From assembly GCA_020741275.1 (NCBI GenBank), contig DYZK01000032.1:1-61231 (forward strand): a stretch of DNA of 61,231 nucleotides, given 5' to 3'. The notes below the pieces were generated by a model. The model made no database searches. It saw nothing but the letters and a program-made list of their open reading frames with translations, and was not told the DNA's origin. This stretch comes from Corynebacterium urealyticum (GTDB taxonomy: Bacteria > Actinomycetota > Actinomycetes > Mycobacteriales > Mycobacteriaceae). The stretch's first letter is position 1, and each line of letters opens with the position of its first letter. The position numbers and the translations under genes were made by a program. Below are positions 28,555 through 36,842 of this stretch, piece by piece.

Positions 28555-28600
28555 ATGTTTGGCGGCTCACATAGTAGAGCTGGCAGCATACTTCGATCGA
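28522..28600 (+). repeat. Copy A of a diverged junction repeat (prepilin peptidase 3' end plus aroC-type promoter)
   Basis: This 79-base segment aligns without gaps to 29865-29943 with about 56 identities, including a perfect 15-base core GGCTCACATAGTAGA. It covers the last 10 codons of the prepilin peptidase gene and the bases after its stop. At the position of the aroC start codon it has ATA, and its -10-like hexamer is TAGAGC instead of TAGACT. Confidence 0.75.
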
Positions 28601-28664
28601 GGCCTTTGCCACTGGCGCCAACGGAGTGAGGAATAAGGGCAAACTGACTCGTGTTGTGCAGTGC

Positions 28665-29753
28665 ATGACTACGCTCTTCGACTCACTTGAAATTGGACGA
28701 CTAACGCTGCCAAATCGCGTGGCCATGGCACCTTTGACCCGCTCGCGGGCCGGGCGCGATGGTGTGCCCACGGACTTGCATGAGACGTATTATTCACAGC
28801 GTGCTTCCATGGGGCTTATCGTGACGGAGGGAGTATTCCCTGCGGTGACTAGCCGCGCTTTCCCCGGCCAGCCCGGTATTGAAACTGCGGAGCAGATTTC
28901 CGGCTGGCGGCGTGTGGCCGATTCCGTACACGAAGCCGGAGGTCGCATTTTTATGCAGGTGATGAATGGCGGGCGGTTGTCTCATGCCAGCCTGCTCGAA
29001 GGGGCTGAGCCGGTGGCACCCTCTGCATTGGCATCGGGCACGGCGGTCAGGGATTTCGAATCCCGCAAGGAGTGCCCAGTGCCCCGCGCCCTCGACATCG
29101 AGGAGCTACCGCGCGTCGTCGATGAGTTCCGGCACGCTGCCCGCAATGCGATCGACGCTGGCATGGATGGCGTGGAGATCCATGGTGCGAACGGGTATCT
29201 GCTGCACCAGTTCCTTTCCCCGAGCTCCAATCACCGAGAGGATGCCTATGGCGGAACCCCGGAGAATCGCTACCGCCTCGTAGAGGAAATCCTCAACGCC
29301 GTGGCCGAGGAGATCGAGGCCGACCGCGTGGCGTTGCGGCTTTCCCCGCAGCACAATATTCAGGGTATTGAGGAAACCGACGCTGCGGACGCCCGTGCCA
29401 CCTACGGCGGGTTGCTGCGCGCAGTCGCAGACCTTGGTTTGGCCTACGTCTCCTTCCTCCATGCAGAGCCCACCGGTGAACTCATTACTGAATTGAGCGC
29501 CGAAGCCCGCGCTAACGGGCGTACCCGTGTCATCCTGAATTCGGGATTTGGGCGGGTGACCCAGCACGAGGAATCCGAGGACCTGGCACAGCACGGTGAT
29601 GCCGTGGCTGTGGGCCGGTTGGCCATCTCCAATCCGGACCTTGTTCGCCGTTGGCAGGAAGAACTCCCGGTCACTGCGCCGGATGAGGCCACGTTCTACA
29701 CGGGAGGAGAGAAGGGCTACACCGATTACCCGTTCTATACGGTTAACTCATAG
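28665..29753 (+). CDS. Old yellow enzyme family NADH:flavin oxidoreductase
   Basis: A 362-residue FMN-dependent ene-reductase-like protein forming one TIM barrel. It starts TLFDSLEIGRLTLPNRVAMAPLTRSRA, has the substrate/FMN region VEIHGANGYLLHQFLSP, and YGGTPENRYRLVEEIL, ending with the phosphate-binding AVGRLAISNPDLV. This is the NemA/alkene-reductase branch, which reduces activated double bonds with NAD(P)H. The start is uncertain: ATG 28665 fits the family, but no ribosome-binding site precedes it and a GTG at 28626 is in frame. It interrupts the aroE-pilD-aroC neighbourhood and is flanked by a diverged direct repeat, so it is probably an insertion. Confidence 0.88.
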   Translation: MTTLFDSLEIGRLTLPNRVAMAPLTRSRAGRDGVPTDLHETYYSQRASMGLIVTEGVFPAVTSRAFPGQPGIETAEQISGWRRVADSVHEAGGRIFMQVMNGGRLSHASLLEGAEPVAPSALASGTAVRDFESRKECPVPRALDIEELPRVVDEFRHAARNAIDAGMDGVEIHGANGYLLHQFLSPSSNHREDAYGGTPENRYRLVEEILNAVAEEIEADRVALRLSPQHNIQGIEETDAADARATYGGLLRAVADLGLAYVSFLHAEPTGELITELSAEARANGRTRVILNSGFGRVTQHEESEDLAQHGDAVAVGRLAISNPDLVRRWQEELPVTAPDEATFYTGGEKGYTDYPFYTVNS

Positions 29754-29864
29754 GCGCTGCTCGCTGATATTACGCGCGCTTGACGGCTTCCGTTGAGCCC
29801 ATTGATCGCCCACATGTGACTTCGGTCGGAACTCTGCTCCAGCGGGGGTGGGGCGGTGGTTCTG

Positions 29865-29943
29865 GATGCGCTGCTGGCCTTCGTGGCGGCCTAATAAATG
29901 TTCAGTGGCTCACATAGTAGACTCGTCGGTATGCTTCGATGGA
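29865..29943 (+). repeat. Copy B of the junction repeat, with a remnant of a prepilin peptidase 3' end
   Basis: This is the partner of 28522-28600. Its first part can be read as VLDALLAFVAA followed by two stops, resembling the LGTLLTFLVTL end of the complete peptidase, with the stop at the matching position. The second part is the aroC promoter and first codons. The rest of a second peptidase gene is absent upstream (an in-frame TGA lies about 24 codons before). Confidence 0.65.
29918..29923 (+). promoter_or_regulatory. Candidate -10 for a leaderless aroC mRNA
   Basis: TAGACT (TANANT pattern) ends seven bases before the aroC ATG with no ribosome-binding site between. Confidence 0.5.
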
Positions 29944-31133
29944 CTACTGCTGGTGAATCCCATGGCCAAGCGCTGATTGCGCTGGTGGAAAATCTCCCCG
30001 CCGGGCTGAGCGTGACTCGCGAGGACGTCGCGGGACAGCTCGCCCGCCGTCGCCTCGGCTATGGCCGTGGCGCCCGGATGAAGTTTGAGGCCGATGAGCT
30101 GACCTTCGTCTCTGGCGTCCGACACGGTAAGACCCTCGGCAGCCCCGTTGCCGTCATGATTGGCAACACCGAGTGGCCGAAGTGGACCACCATCATGTCC
30201 GCCGACCCGGTGGACATGGAGGACCCGGAGGTAGCCAAGGCAATGGCCTCTGGCCGTGGGGCGAAGCTGACCCGCCCGCGCCCAGGTCACGCGGACTTCG
30301 CCGGCATGCTGAAGTACGATCACGACGAGGCCCGCCCGATCCTGGAGCGCGCCTCTGCACGCGAGACCGCGGCCCGCGTCGCCGCCGCCACCTTCGCCCG
30401 CGCGCTGCTGCGCGAGGTGCTGGGAGTGGAGGTCTTCAGCCACGTCGTGTCGATCGGCAGGAGCGAGCCGTACACCGGCCCCACCCCGAGTTTCTCCGAC
30501 CTGGAGGCCATCGATGCCTCCCCGGTGCGCGCCTTCGATAAGGCCTCGGAGGATGCGATGGTCGAGGAGATCAAGGCTGCAAAGAAGAGTGGCGACACCC
30601 TCGGCGGCATCGTGGAGGTCGTCGTGAAGGGCTTGCCGATCGGCCTGGGCTCCCACACCTCCGGCGATGCTCGCCTCGACGCTCAGCTGGCCTCCGCCGT
30701 GATGGGGATCCAAGCCATCAAGGGGGTCGAGATCGGCGACGGATTCGAGGAGGCGCGTCGGCGCGGCTCCGAAGCCCACGATGAGATGGTGCGTGAGAAC
30801 GGGGAGATCTCCCGCCTGAGCAACCGGGCCGGTGGCATCGAGGGTGGCATGACCAATGGTGAAGACGTCATCGTCCGCGCCGCGATGAAGCCGATCAGCA
30901 CGGTTCCGCGCGCGCTGCGTACCGTGGACATGGCCACCGGAGAGGCTGCGACCGGCATCCACCAGCGCTCCGACGTCGTCGCCGTCCCCGCGGCGGGCGT
31001 CGTCGCCGAGGCGATGGTTGCTCTCGTGCTGGCGCGGGCCACCGTCGAAAAATTCGGGGGAGACTCCCTCGCCGAGATGAAGCGTAATCTGGCCGCCTAT
31101 CAGCAGCAGGTTGCCGAGCGGCTGGACTTCTAA
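29931..31133 (+). CDS. aroC: Chorismate synthase
   Basis: A 400-residue enzyme that converts EPSP to chorismate, the last shikimate step, using reduced FMN. I chose ATG 29931 because the protein then begins [24 protein letters not shown], the invariant family start; an upstream in-frame ATG at 29898 only adds promoter sequence. [28 protein letters not shown] and [13 protein letters not shown] are the other family signatures. It heads aroC-aroK-aroB-aroQ. Confidence 0.97.
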   Translation: MLRWTTAGESHGQALIALVENLPAGLSVTREDVAGQLARRRLGYGRGARMKFEADELTFVSGVRHGKTLGSPVAVMIGNTEWPKWTTIMSADPVDMEDPEVAKAMASGRGAKLTRPRPGHADFAGMLKYDHDEARPILERASARETAARVAAATFARALLREVLGVEVFSHVVSIGRSEPYTGPTPSFSDLEAIDASPVRAFDKASEDAMVEEIKAAKKSGDTLGGIVEVVVKGLPIGLGSHTSGDARLDAQLASAVMGIQAIKGVEIGDGFEEARRRGSEAHDEMVRENGEISRLSNRAGGIEGGMTNGEDVIVRAAMKPISTVPRALRTVDMATGEAATGIHQRSDVVAVPAAGVVAEAMVALVLARATVEKFGGDSLAEMKRNLAAYQQQVAERLDF

Positions 31134-31164
31134 CCGACCTGCGGACAAGGAGGCTTCGCGAAAG

Positions 31165-31734
31165 ATGACTCGACCAGGGAACTCCACACCGGCTGACGCG
31201 CAGCACACGGCACCTGGGCAGCGCCCCAAGGTTGTGCTCGCTGGGTTGCCCGGCGCGGGTAAATCCACGATGGGCCGGCGCATCGGGCATGCCCTCCACC
31301 TGCCCGTCATCGATACCGATGAGCTCATCGCCGAACGCTTCAACAAGCCCTGCGGCGACGTGCTGCGGGAGCTCGGCGAGGAGAAATTCCGCGCTGCTGA
31401 GGAGGAAGCCGTCGCTCAGGCGCTGCAGACCAATGCGGTGGTGTCCCTGGGTGGGGGAGCTGTGAAGAGCGCGCAGACCCGCGAGGCCCTCATGAACCAC
31501 CAAGTCGTCTACCTCTATGTCGACGTCGCTGAGGGCGTGCGCCGTACCTCCGGGAACAAAACCCGCCCGCTGCTGGACGTTCCCAACCCCGAAGAGGTCT
31601 ATCAGCGACTCTACGACGAGCGCCACGAGCTCTATGAAGAGGTCGCGAGCTTCCGCATCCGCTCCGGCAACCACGACCCGCAGCGGACAGTGACCGCCAT
31701 CCTGCAGTACCTCGAAGACGCGGAACAGCTCTAG
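31165..31734 (+). CDS. aroK: Shikimate kinase
   Basis: A 189-residue P-loop kinase that phosphorylates shikimate at O3. ATG 31165 is chosen because AAGGAGG lies 11 bases upstream. Walker A GLPGAGKST is at residues 27-35, the shikimate-binding DTDELIAE follows, then VVSLGGGAV and the lid region KTRPLLD. About 20 low-complexity residues precede the core. It lies 31 bases after aroC. Confidence 0.96.
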   Translation: MTRPGNSTPADAQHTAPGQRPKVVLAGLPGAGKSTMGRRIGHALHLPVIDTDELIAERFNKPCGDVLRELGEEKFRAAEEEAVAQALQTNAVVSLGGGAVKSAQTREALMNHQVVYLYVDVAEGVRRTSGNKTRPLLDVPNPEEVYQRLYDERHELYEEVASFRIRSGNHDPQRTVTAILQYLEDAEQL

Positions 31735-31820
31735 GCGACCTCACTGGGCCGTTCACCCGCGACACTGCCACCACGGCCGACCACCAAACCACCACAGCAA
31801 TAAAGAAAGAACGTGAGACC

Positions 31821-32930
31821 GTGACAACGCCCGCCCCCGCGCAACAGCCCACCCCACGGCGCATCGACGTGCGCACCGCTTCGCCGTATCCGGTCCTCAT
31901 CAGCCGCGGCATCGAAACGATGATCCCTCCGATGCTCGAGGCCACCGAAGGCGCCAGCACCTTCCTGATCATCCACCAGCCGGCCCTGGCTGAGCGCGCA
32001 GCCCACGTAGCGAAGTTGCTGGAGGCCGAGGGCAAGGTCGCCGAGCTGTTGGAGATCTCCGACGCCGAGGACGGCAAGACCATTGCATCCGCCGAACGTT
32101 GCTGGGATCGCTGCGCAGATGCCGGGCTGACGCGCCAGGACTGCATCGTCTCCGTGGGTGGTGGCGCTGCCACCGACCTCGCCGGGTTCATCGCCGCCAC
32201 CTGGATGCGCGGTATCCGCGTGGCACACGTCCCGACCTCTTTGCTCGGGATGGTCGACGCCGCAGTGGGAGGCAAGACGGGGATCAACACCACCCGGGGT
32301 AAGAACCTCGTCGGTGCCTTCCACGAACCGGCCGCGGTCCTCATCGACCTGGACACCCTCAAGGACCTGCCCCGCGAGGAGCTCATCGCCGGCTCCGCGG
32401 AGATCATCAAGGCGGGCTTCATCCGTGACGAGCGCATCATCGAGATCTACGAGGAGGACCCGGCCGAGGCGCTGAACCCCGCCGGTGATGAACTCCCAGA
32501 GCTGATCGAGCGGGCGATCAAGGTCAAGGCAGAGGTGGTGGCCCAGGACCTCAAGGAGTCCTATATCCGGGAGATCCTCAACTACGGGCACACCTTCTGC
32601 CACGCGGTCGAGCAGCAGGAGAACTACCGCTGGCGTCACGGTCAGGCCGTGGGCGTGGGCATGATGTTCGAGGCTGAGCTGGCCAAGGCCGCCGGTCTCA
32701 TCGACCAGGAGCTCGTGGACCGGCACCGGAACATTCTGCGCAGCGTTGGGTTGGCGACGACCTATCAGCACTCCGATTTCGACACCCTCATTGAGGTTAT
32801 GGGGCGGGATAAGAAGAATAAGCAGGGCAAGATTCGCTTCGTCGTCCTCGAGGGACTGGCGAAACCGACTCGGCTCGAGTCCCCGAGCAGGGAACACCTG
32901 GACGCAGCGTGGGAGGCGATTTCGCAGTGA
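31821..32930 (+). CDS. aroB: 3-Dehydroquinate synthase
   Basis: A 369-residue NAD- and zinc-dependent enzyme making 3-dehydroquinate from DAHP, the second shikimate step. [21 protein letters not shown] is the NAD-binding signature, [13 protein letters not shown] the substrate region, and zinc ligands lie in [10 protein letters not shown] and [12 protein letters not shown]. Start GTG 31821 follows an AAAGAAAG stretch. Its stop overlaps the aroQ start. Confidence 0.97.
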   Translation: MTTPAPAQQPTPRRIDVRTASPYPVLISRGIETMIPPMLEATEGASTFLIIHQPALAERAAHVAKLLEAEGKVAELLEISDAEDGKTIASAERCWDRCADAGLTRQDCIVSVGGGAATDLAGFIAATWMRGIRVAHVPTSLLGMVDAAVGGKTGINTTRGKNLVGAFHEPAAVLIDLDTLKDLPREELIAGSAEIIKAGFIRDERIIEIYEEDPAEALNPAGDELPELIERAIKVKAEVVAQDLKESYIREILNYGHTFCHAVEQQENYRWRHGQAVGVGMMFEAELAKAAGLIDQELVDRHRNILRSVGLATTYQHSDFDTLIEVMGRDKKNKQGKIRFVVLEGLAKPTRLESPSREHLDAAWEAISQ

Positions 32931-33379
32931 CCGCACAGGAACAGCAGCTGACGGTGAGCGTGCTCAACGGCCCGAACCTCAACCGGCTCGGCAAACGCCA
33001 GCCGGAGGTCTACGGGGCGACGACGCTGGCCGACGTCGAGGCTCTCATCGCCGAGGAGGCAGCACGCCTGGGTGTGGCGGTGGAGTTCTTCCAGAGCAAC
33101 CACGAAGGGGAGATGCTGGACCGCGTCCACGCGGCAGCCGACCAGGGGCACGCGGTGATCATCAACCCGGGTGGCTGGACGCACACTTCTGTGGCGCTGC
33201 GCGACGCCCTCGCGGAGGTCGCCGACGGCCAGGGCTTCGTGGAGGTCCACATCTCCAACGTCCATGCCCGCGAGCCCTTCCGCCACCACAGCTACCTCAG
33301 CCCCATCGCACGTGGCGTGATCGCAGGCCTCGGTATCGAGGGATACCGGGCGGCCCTGCGTTACCTCGCGAAGGGCTAG
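32927..33379 (+). CDS. aroQ: Type II 3-dehydroquinate dehydratase
   Basis: A 150-residue enzyme dehydrating 3-dehydroquinate in the third shikimate step; it is the type II (AroQ/AroD dodecamer) form. The GTG at 32927 overlaps the aroB stop (GTGA) and has GGAGGCG upstream. [18 protein letters not shown] carries the catalytic arginine and tyrosine, [16 protein letters not shown] the substrate loop, and [19 protein letters not shown] the catalytic histidine region. Last gene of the aro set. Confidence 0.96.
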   Translation: MTAQEQQLTVSVLNGPNLNRLGKRQPEVYGATTLADVEALIAEEAARLGVAVEFFQSNHEGEMLDRVHAAADQGHAVIINPGGWTHTSVALRDALAEVADGQGFVEVHISNVHAREPFRHHSYLSPIARGVIAGLGIEGYRAALRYLAKG

Positions 33380-33518
33380 GGCTATCCCGGCATGTGGGCA
33401 CCGCCTGGGCTTGACGCTCCTCGCACAAACCCGCGCCTGCGAGTGTGAAAGCTCAGGGGAGTAGCGTAGGAGTGATTGAGCCCAGCGTGGGGTACACAAC
33501 GATCGAAGGAGAGCGCGA

Positions 33519-34604
33519 ATGACCCGAACTCAGCGATACGCCGAGCGTCGCAACAAGCTTGCCGCACGCCTACAGGAGCGCGACCTGCCGGGGCTGCTGG
33601 TGACCGATCTGAAGAACGTTCGCTACCTCACTGGTTTCAGCGGCTCCAACGCGGTGTACCTGCAGCGGCCGGACGGCCGGGGCGTGCTCGGCACCGATGG
33701 CCGATACGCAACCCAGGTCGAGATCGAGACCGGAAACCCGGATGACGTCGAGATCCTCATCGAGAACAAGCTGCTCGAGCAAGTCCCGGAGCGGGCTCAG
33801 GTCACCGGCTTTGCCGTGGAGTCCAGCCTGAGCATTGGCGAAGCGAAGAAGCTCGCCGCGGACGGGTCGCTGCCGGAGGTGGCGGCCGGCATCGTGGAGG
33901 AGCTTCGCTTGGTCAAGGACAGCGCGGAGATCGCCGCCCTCGAGGCGGCCGGGGCGCTCGCGGACTCGGTGTGGCAGGAGTTCCTCGACGAGGGCGGCAT
34001 CCGCGAGGGTCGCACTGAAATCGAGGCCGCAGCGGACTTGGAGTACCGCCTGCGCAAGGCCGGTGCCGAAGCACTGAGCTTCGATACCATCCTGGCTTCG
34101 GGGGTCAACGCCACCAAGCCACACGCCGGTGTCTCCCGCGACCCGATCGTGCCGGGTCTGGTCACCGTCGACTTCGGCATCTACCTGGACGGTTACGCCT
34201 CCGACCAGACACGTACCGTCTGCGTGGGGGAGCCGGACGAGCTCTCCGCCACCCTCTACGACGTCGTCCTGCGCTCGCAGCGGGCTGGTGCCGCGGCCGT
34301 CGCCCCGGGAACCGCTCTTTTCGATATCGATAAGACCTGCCGGGACATCATCACCGATGCGGGCTACGGCGAGTACTTCGTGCACTCTACGGGCCACGGC
34401 GTGGGCCTGGACGTCCACGAAGCGCCGTCGGCGAACCCCCGGGTCGATCGATCAGTGACGCTTGCTGAGGGGATGACGCTGACCGTGGAGCCGGGGATTT
34501 ACATCCCGGGCAAGACCGGCCTACGCATCGAAAACACCTACGTGGTCACGGCCGACGGGGCGAAGAGCTGCAACGCCTCCAGCACTGATCTGCGGATAGT
34601 TTAA
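33519..34604 (+). CDS. pepQ: Xaa-Pro aminopeptidase/dipeptidase (M24 family)
   Basis: A 361-residue cytoplasmic metallopeptidase of the M24 pita-bread fold that removes residues next to proline. The metal ligands are visible in VDFGIYLDGYASDQTRT (two aspartates), STGHGVGLDVHE (histidine), LTVEPGIYIPG (glutamate) and RIENTYVV (glutamate). The N-terminal creatinase domain starts RYAERRNKLAARLQ. GAAGGAGA precedes the ATG. The order aroQ-pepQ-efp-nusB is the same as in M. tuberculosis. PepQ versus PepP cannot be separated by sequence here. Confidence 0.92.
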   Translation: MTRTQRYAERRNKLAARLQERDLPGLLVTDLKNVRYLTGFSGSNAVYLQRPDGRGVLGTDGRYATQVEIETGNPDDVEILIENKLLEQVPERAQVTGFAVESSLSIGEAKKLAADGSLPEVAAGIVEELRLVKDSAEIAALEAAGALADSVWQEFLDEGGIREGRTEIEAAADLEYRLRKAGAEALSFDTILASGVNATKPHAGVSRDPIVPGLVTVDFGIYLDGYASDQTRTVCVGEPDELSATLYDVVLRSQRAGAAAVAPGTALFDIDKTCRDIITDAGYGEYFVHSTGHGVGLDVHEAPSANPRVDRSVTLAEGMTLTVEPGIYIPGKTGLRIENTYVVTADGAKSCNASSTDLRIV

Positions 34605-34606
34605 GG

Positions 34607-34615
34607 TGTTAGAAT
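34607..34615 (+). promoter_or_regulatory. Extended -10 promoter of efp
   Basis: TGTTAGAAT is a full extended -10 (TG-N-TAGAAT), overlapping the end of pepQ. Transcription would start near 34622, leaving an efp leader of about 75 bases. Confidence 0.6.
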
Positions 34616-34628
34616 AAGTCGAACGAGA

Positions 34629-34648
34629 ACGCCCGAGACCTCGGGCGT
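34629..34648 (+). other. Stable hairpin in the efp leader
   Basis: ACGCCCGA (34629-34636) and TCGGGCGT (34641-34648) form a perfect 8-bp stem with loop GACC, just after the likely transcription start. An A-run rather than a T-run follows, so it is more likely a leader structure than a terminator. Confidence 0.5.
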
Positions 34649-34695
34649 CGACGTGCGCGCAAAAAATCTCAACGAGAATAGAGGAGCCTGAACTA

Positions 34696-35259
34696 GTGGC
34701 AACCACTGCAGATTTCAAAAACGGTATGGTCCTGATGCTCGACGGCAAGCTGCAACAGATCGTAGAGTTCCAGCACGTCAAGCCAGGTAAGGGCCCGGCG
34801 TTTGTGCGCACGAAGCTCAAAGACGTCGTCTCCGGCAAGACCGTGGACAAGACCTTCAACGCAGGTGTGAAGGTCGAGCAGGCCACCGTCGACCGCCGCG
34901 ACATGACCTACCTGTACAACGATGGCTCCGCCTACGTCCTCATGGATGACAAGACCTACGATCAGGTCGAACTGCAGCCAGAGGTCATGGGCGATGGCGC
35001 GAAGTTCCTGCTGGAAAACTCCCGCGTCAACGTTTCCTTCCACGACGGCCAGGCGCTGTTCGCTGAGCTGCCAGCCAACGTTGACCTCAAGATCGAGCAC
35101 ACCGATCCGGGCCTGCAGGGCGACCGTTCCACCGGTGGTTCCAAGCCAGCCACCCTGGAGACCGGTGCTGAGATCCAGGTGCCGCTGTTCATTGAGACCG
35201 GCAATGTCGTTAAGGTCGACACCCGCACCGGCGAGTACCTGTCCCGCGTCACCCAGTAA
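34696..35259 (+). CDS. efp: Elongation factor P
   Basis: A 187-residue translation factor that rescues ribosomes stalled on polyproline. The tip of domain I reads [10 protein letters not shown] with Lys32 in the PGKGP loop, the form known from actinobacterial EF-P that works without lysine modification. The S1-like C-terminal domain ends with [24 protein letters not shown]. Start is GTG at 34696, with GAGGAGCC upstream. Twenty-five bases separate it from nusB. Confidence 0.97.
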   Translation: MATTADFKNGMVLMLDGKLQQIVEFQHVKPGKGPAFVRTKLKDVVSGKTVDKTFNAGVKVEQATVDRRDMTYLYNDGSAYVLMDDKTYDQVELQPEVMGDGAKFLLENSRVNVSFHDGQALFAELPANVDLKIEHTDPGLQGDRSTGGSKPATLETGAEIQVPLFIETGNVVKVDTRTGEYLSRVTQ

Positions 35260-35284
35260 CACCCCAGGAGCCTGATACTTCCTC

Positions 35285-36031
35285 ATGGTTGAACCACAGT
35301 CGCCGTCGCCATCCTCGCGCCCCAAAAGCCAGCACCCGCAGTCTGCGGGGAAGGGCAAAGGTTCGAAGGATGAGCGTTCGGCTGCGCGTTTCAAGCGGCG
35401 TGGTGCGCGCTACAAGGCCCGCCGCCGTGCCGTGGACATCCTCTTCGAGGCGGAGTTCCGCGACATCGACCCAGTCGACATCATGGAAGAGCGCGCGGAG
35501 CTAGCTAAGGATCAGGAAAACCAGATCAAGCCGATCCCGGAGTACACCTCCCAGATCGTGCCCGGCGTGGCAAGCAACCTTGATGCGATCGACGACGCCA
35601 TCGCCGTGCACCTCACCAGCGATTGGACCCTGGATCGGATCCCCGCCGTCGACCGCGCCGTCATGCGCGTTTCGGCGTGGGAACTGATGTTCAACCCGGA
35701 CGTTCCGCACCGCGTCGCTCTATCCGAGGGGATTGAACTTGCCAGCGAGTACTCCCACGTCAAGGCTCCGGATTATGTCAATGCTGTACTTGACGGTGTG
35801 GCTATGGACGCGGATGCCGCGATGGCTGATCGCCTGGCCGCCCAGCGAAAGCAGGAACAGTCGGGGGCCGAGGAGGGCTCTGCTACTGCACCGGCAGACA
35901 TCGAGGCGCTGGTTGATTCCGTGATCGCAGACCCCGGTGAGCAGGCAGGGGGCTCAGCCGCGGCAGACACCGAAGACAGCCAAGCGGGTGTTGGCGAAAA
36001 CACCGGCGCTGACGGCCAGGATTCCGTCTAA
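35285..36031 (+). CDS. nusB: Transcription antitermination factor NusB, extended
   Basis: NusB binds boxA RNA with NusE (S10) and keeps RNA polymerase processive, chiefly on rRNA operons. The helical core (about residues 38-180) begins [22 protein letters not shown] and contains [18 protein letters not shown] and [13 protein letters not shown]. At 248 residues the protein is much longer than E. coli NusB (139): a basic, proline/serine-rich N-terminal extension and an acidic tail of about 70 low-complexity residues are added. The core looks intact. Confidence 0.94.
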   Translation: MVEPQSPSPSSRPKSQHPQSAGKGKGSKDERSAARFKRRGARYKARRRAVDILFEAEFRDIDPVDIMEERAELAKDQENQIKPIPEYTSQIVPGVASNLDAIDDAIAVHLTSDWTLDRIPAVDRAVMRVSAWELMFNPDVPHRVALSEGIELASEYSHVKAPDYVNAVLDGVAMDADAAMADRLAAQRKQEQSGAEEGSATAPADIEALVDSVIADPGEQAGGSAAADTEDSQAGVGENTGADGQDSV

Positions 36032-36087
36032 AAAGCGAGGTTTTTTAGCCGCACCACCGTGTCGGCGAATGAGTGATTCGAACCCAC

Positions 36088-36120
36088 CTACCCCCGGTTG
36101 CCCCGTGCAGCCGGGGGTAG
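36088..36120 (+). terminator. Strong hairpin between nusB and the pyrimidine operon
   Basis: CTACCCCCGGTTGC (36088-36101) pairs with GCAGCCGGGGGTAG (36107-36120) through 14 positions with one G-T wobble and a 5-base loop. TGCTTTGTGC follows. It most likely ends efp-nusB transcription; it also covers the probable -35 region of the pyr promoter. A weaker A/T hairpin (36028-36048) overlaps the nusB stop. Confidence 0.7.
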
Positions 36121-36125
36121 TGCTT

Positions 36126-36141
36126 TGTGCTATCGTTCACA
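36126..36141 (+). promoter_or_regulatory. GlxR-like site before pyrR
   Basis: TGTGCTATCGTTCACA matches 10 of 12 defined positions of the corynebacterial GlxR (CRP-like) consensus TGTGANNTANNTCACA, with perfect TGTG and CACA ends. It covers the candidate extended -10 (TGC-TATCGT, 36128-36136), so binding would be expected to repress. Confidence 0.5.
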
Positions 36142-36174
36142 TGAAAGGTTTTCTTTCAGAGGCATCCTTTAACA

Positions 36175-36200
36175 GACCGCACAGAGAGGCGGGAAAGGAG
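36175..36200 (+). promoter_or_regulatory. PyrR-binding RNA loop in the pyr operon leader
   Basis: CCGC (36177-36180) and GCGG (36189-36192) form a stem presenting ACAGAGAG; the CAGAGAGGC core is the signature of PyrR-binding loops. The pyrR Shine-Dalgarno AAAGGAGG follows directly, so PyrR binding would block ribosome access. PyrR-dependent translational repression of this type is known in mycobacteria. Confidence 0.7.
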
Positions 36201-36206
36201 GTCACG

Positions 36207-36842
36207 ATGAATCCGACAGTCGATCGTCACTCCGTGGTTTTGTTGAACCCGGACGATGTCAATCGCACGGTCGCACGCATCGCGCACCAAATCATTGAGA
36301 AGACGGCCCTCGATAGCGGATCCGCCAAGCGGATCGTGGTTTTGGGTATTCCGTCTGGGGGAGTGCCGCTCGCGGAGCGGCTACAGAAAAAGATCAGCGA
36401 ATTCAGCGGCGTGGATGTGTTCCAAGGCTCGCTGGATATCACGCTGTACCGGGACGATCTGGGGCGCGGCCCGCACCGTGCGCTGAAGCCCACGATCATT
36501 CCGGACGAGGGGATCGACGGTGCAACCGTCATCTTGGTCGACGACGTCCTGTTTTCGGGCCGCACCATCCGCGCCGCGTTGGACGCGCTTCGAGATCTCG
36601 GCCGTCCCGATGCCGTCCAGCTGGCCGTCTTGATTGACCGCGGCCACCGACAGCTGCCGATTCGCGCCGATTACGTGGGCAAGAACATCCCGACAGCGGC
36701 GTCCGAGGATGTCACCGTCGCACTGCACGAGCTTGACGGTCGCGACGAGGTCACCCTGACTCGATCGACCGCACCCGCCGACCAGCAACCAGCGAATAAG
36801 GGCGGGCAGGCTCAGCCCGCTGCAGACAAGGGGCGTGCGTAG
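36207..36842 (+). CDS. pyrR: Pyrimidine operon regulator / uracil phosphoribosyltransferase PyrR
   Basis: PyrR binds UMP or UTP and represses the pyr operon by binding its mRNA; it often has weak uracil phosphoribosyltransferase activity. ATG 36207 is six bases after AAAGGAGG and gives the standard start; the frame is open upstream but that sequence is leader RNA. The 211-residue protein has [13 protein letters not shown], the [15 protein letters not shown] loop and the PRPP motif [22 protein letters not shown] 25-residue low-complexity tail follows. Its stop overlaps the pyrB start by one base. Confidence 0.96.
   Translation: MNPTVDRHSVVLLNPDDVNRTVARIAHQIIEKTALDSGSAKRIVVLGIPSGGVPLAERLQKKISEFSGVDVFQGSLDITLYRDDLGRGPHRALKPTIIPDEGIDGATVILVDDVLFSGRTIRAALDALRDLGRPDAVQLAVLIDRGHRQLPIRADYVGKNIPTAASEDVTVALHELDGRDEVTLTRSTAPADQQPANKGGQAQPAADKGRA

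Noticed and set aside
29812..29830. A GlxR-type site in the oxidoreductase-aroC spacer (TGTGACTTCGGTCGGA)
   Set aside because: The left half is good but the right half lacks CACA, and the place bears no relation to the aroC -10.
29898..29930. An upstream ATG at 29898 as the aroC start
   Set aside because: It would translate the promoter repeat ([10 protein letters not shown]) before the invariant aroC N-terminus; the ATG at 29931 fits the family and the -10 element.
28555..29943. Insertion-sequence or integrase-mediated origin of the oxidoreductase gene
   Set aside because: No transposase, terminal inverted repeats, short exact target duplication, integrase or tRNA is present; the flanking repeat is a diverged native junction.
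36028..36048. CTAAAAA/TTTTTAG hairpin as the nusB terminator
   Set aside because: It is an A-T-only 7-bp stem overlapping the stop codon, too weak to act alone; the GC-rich hairpin at 36088-36120 is a far better candidate.
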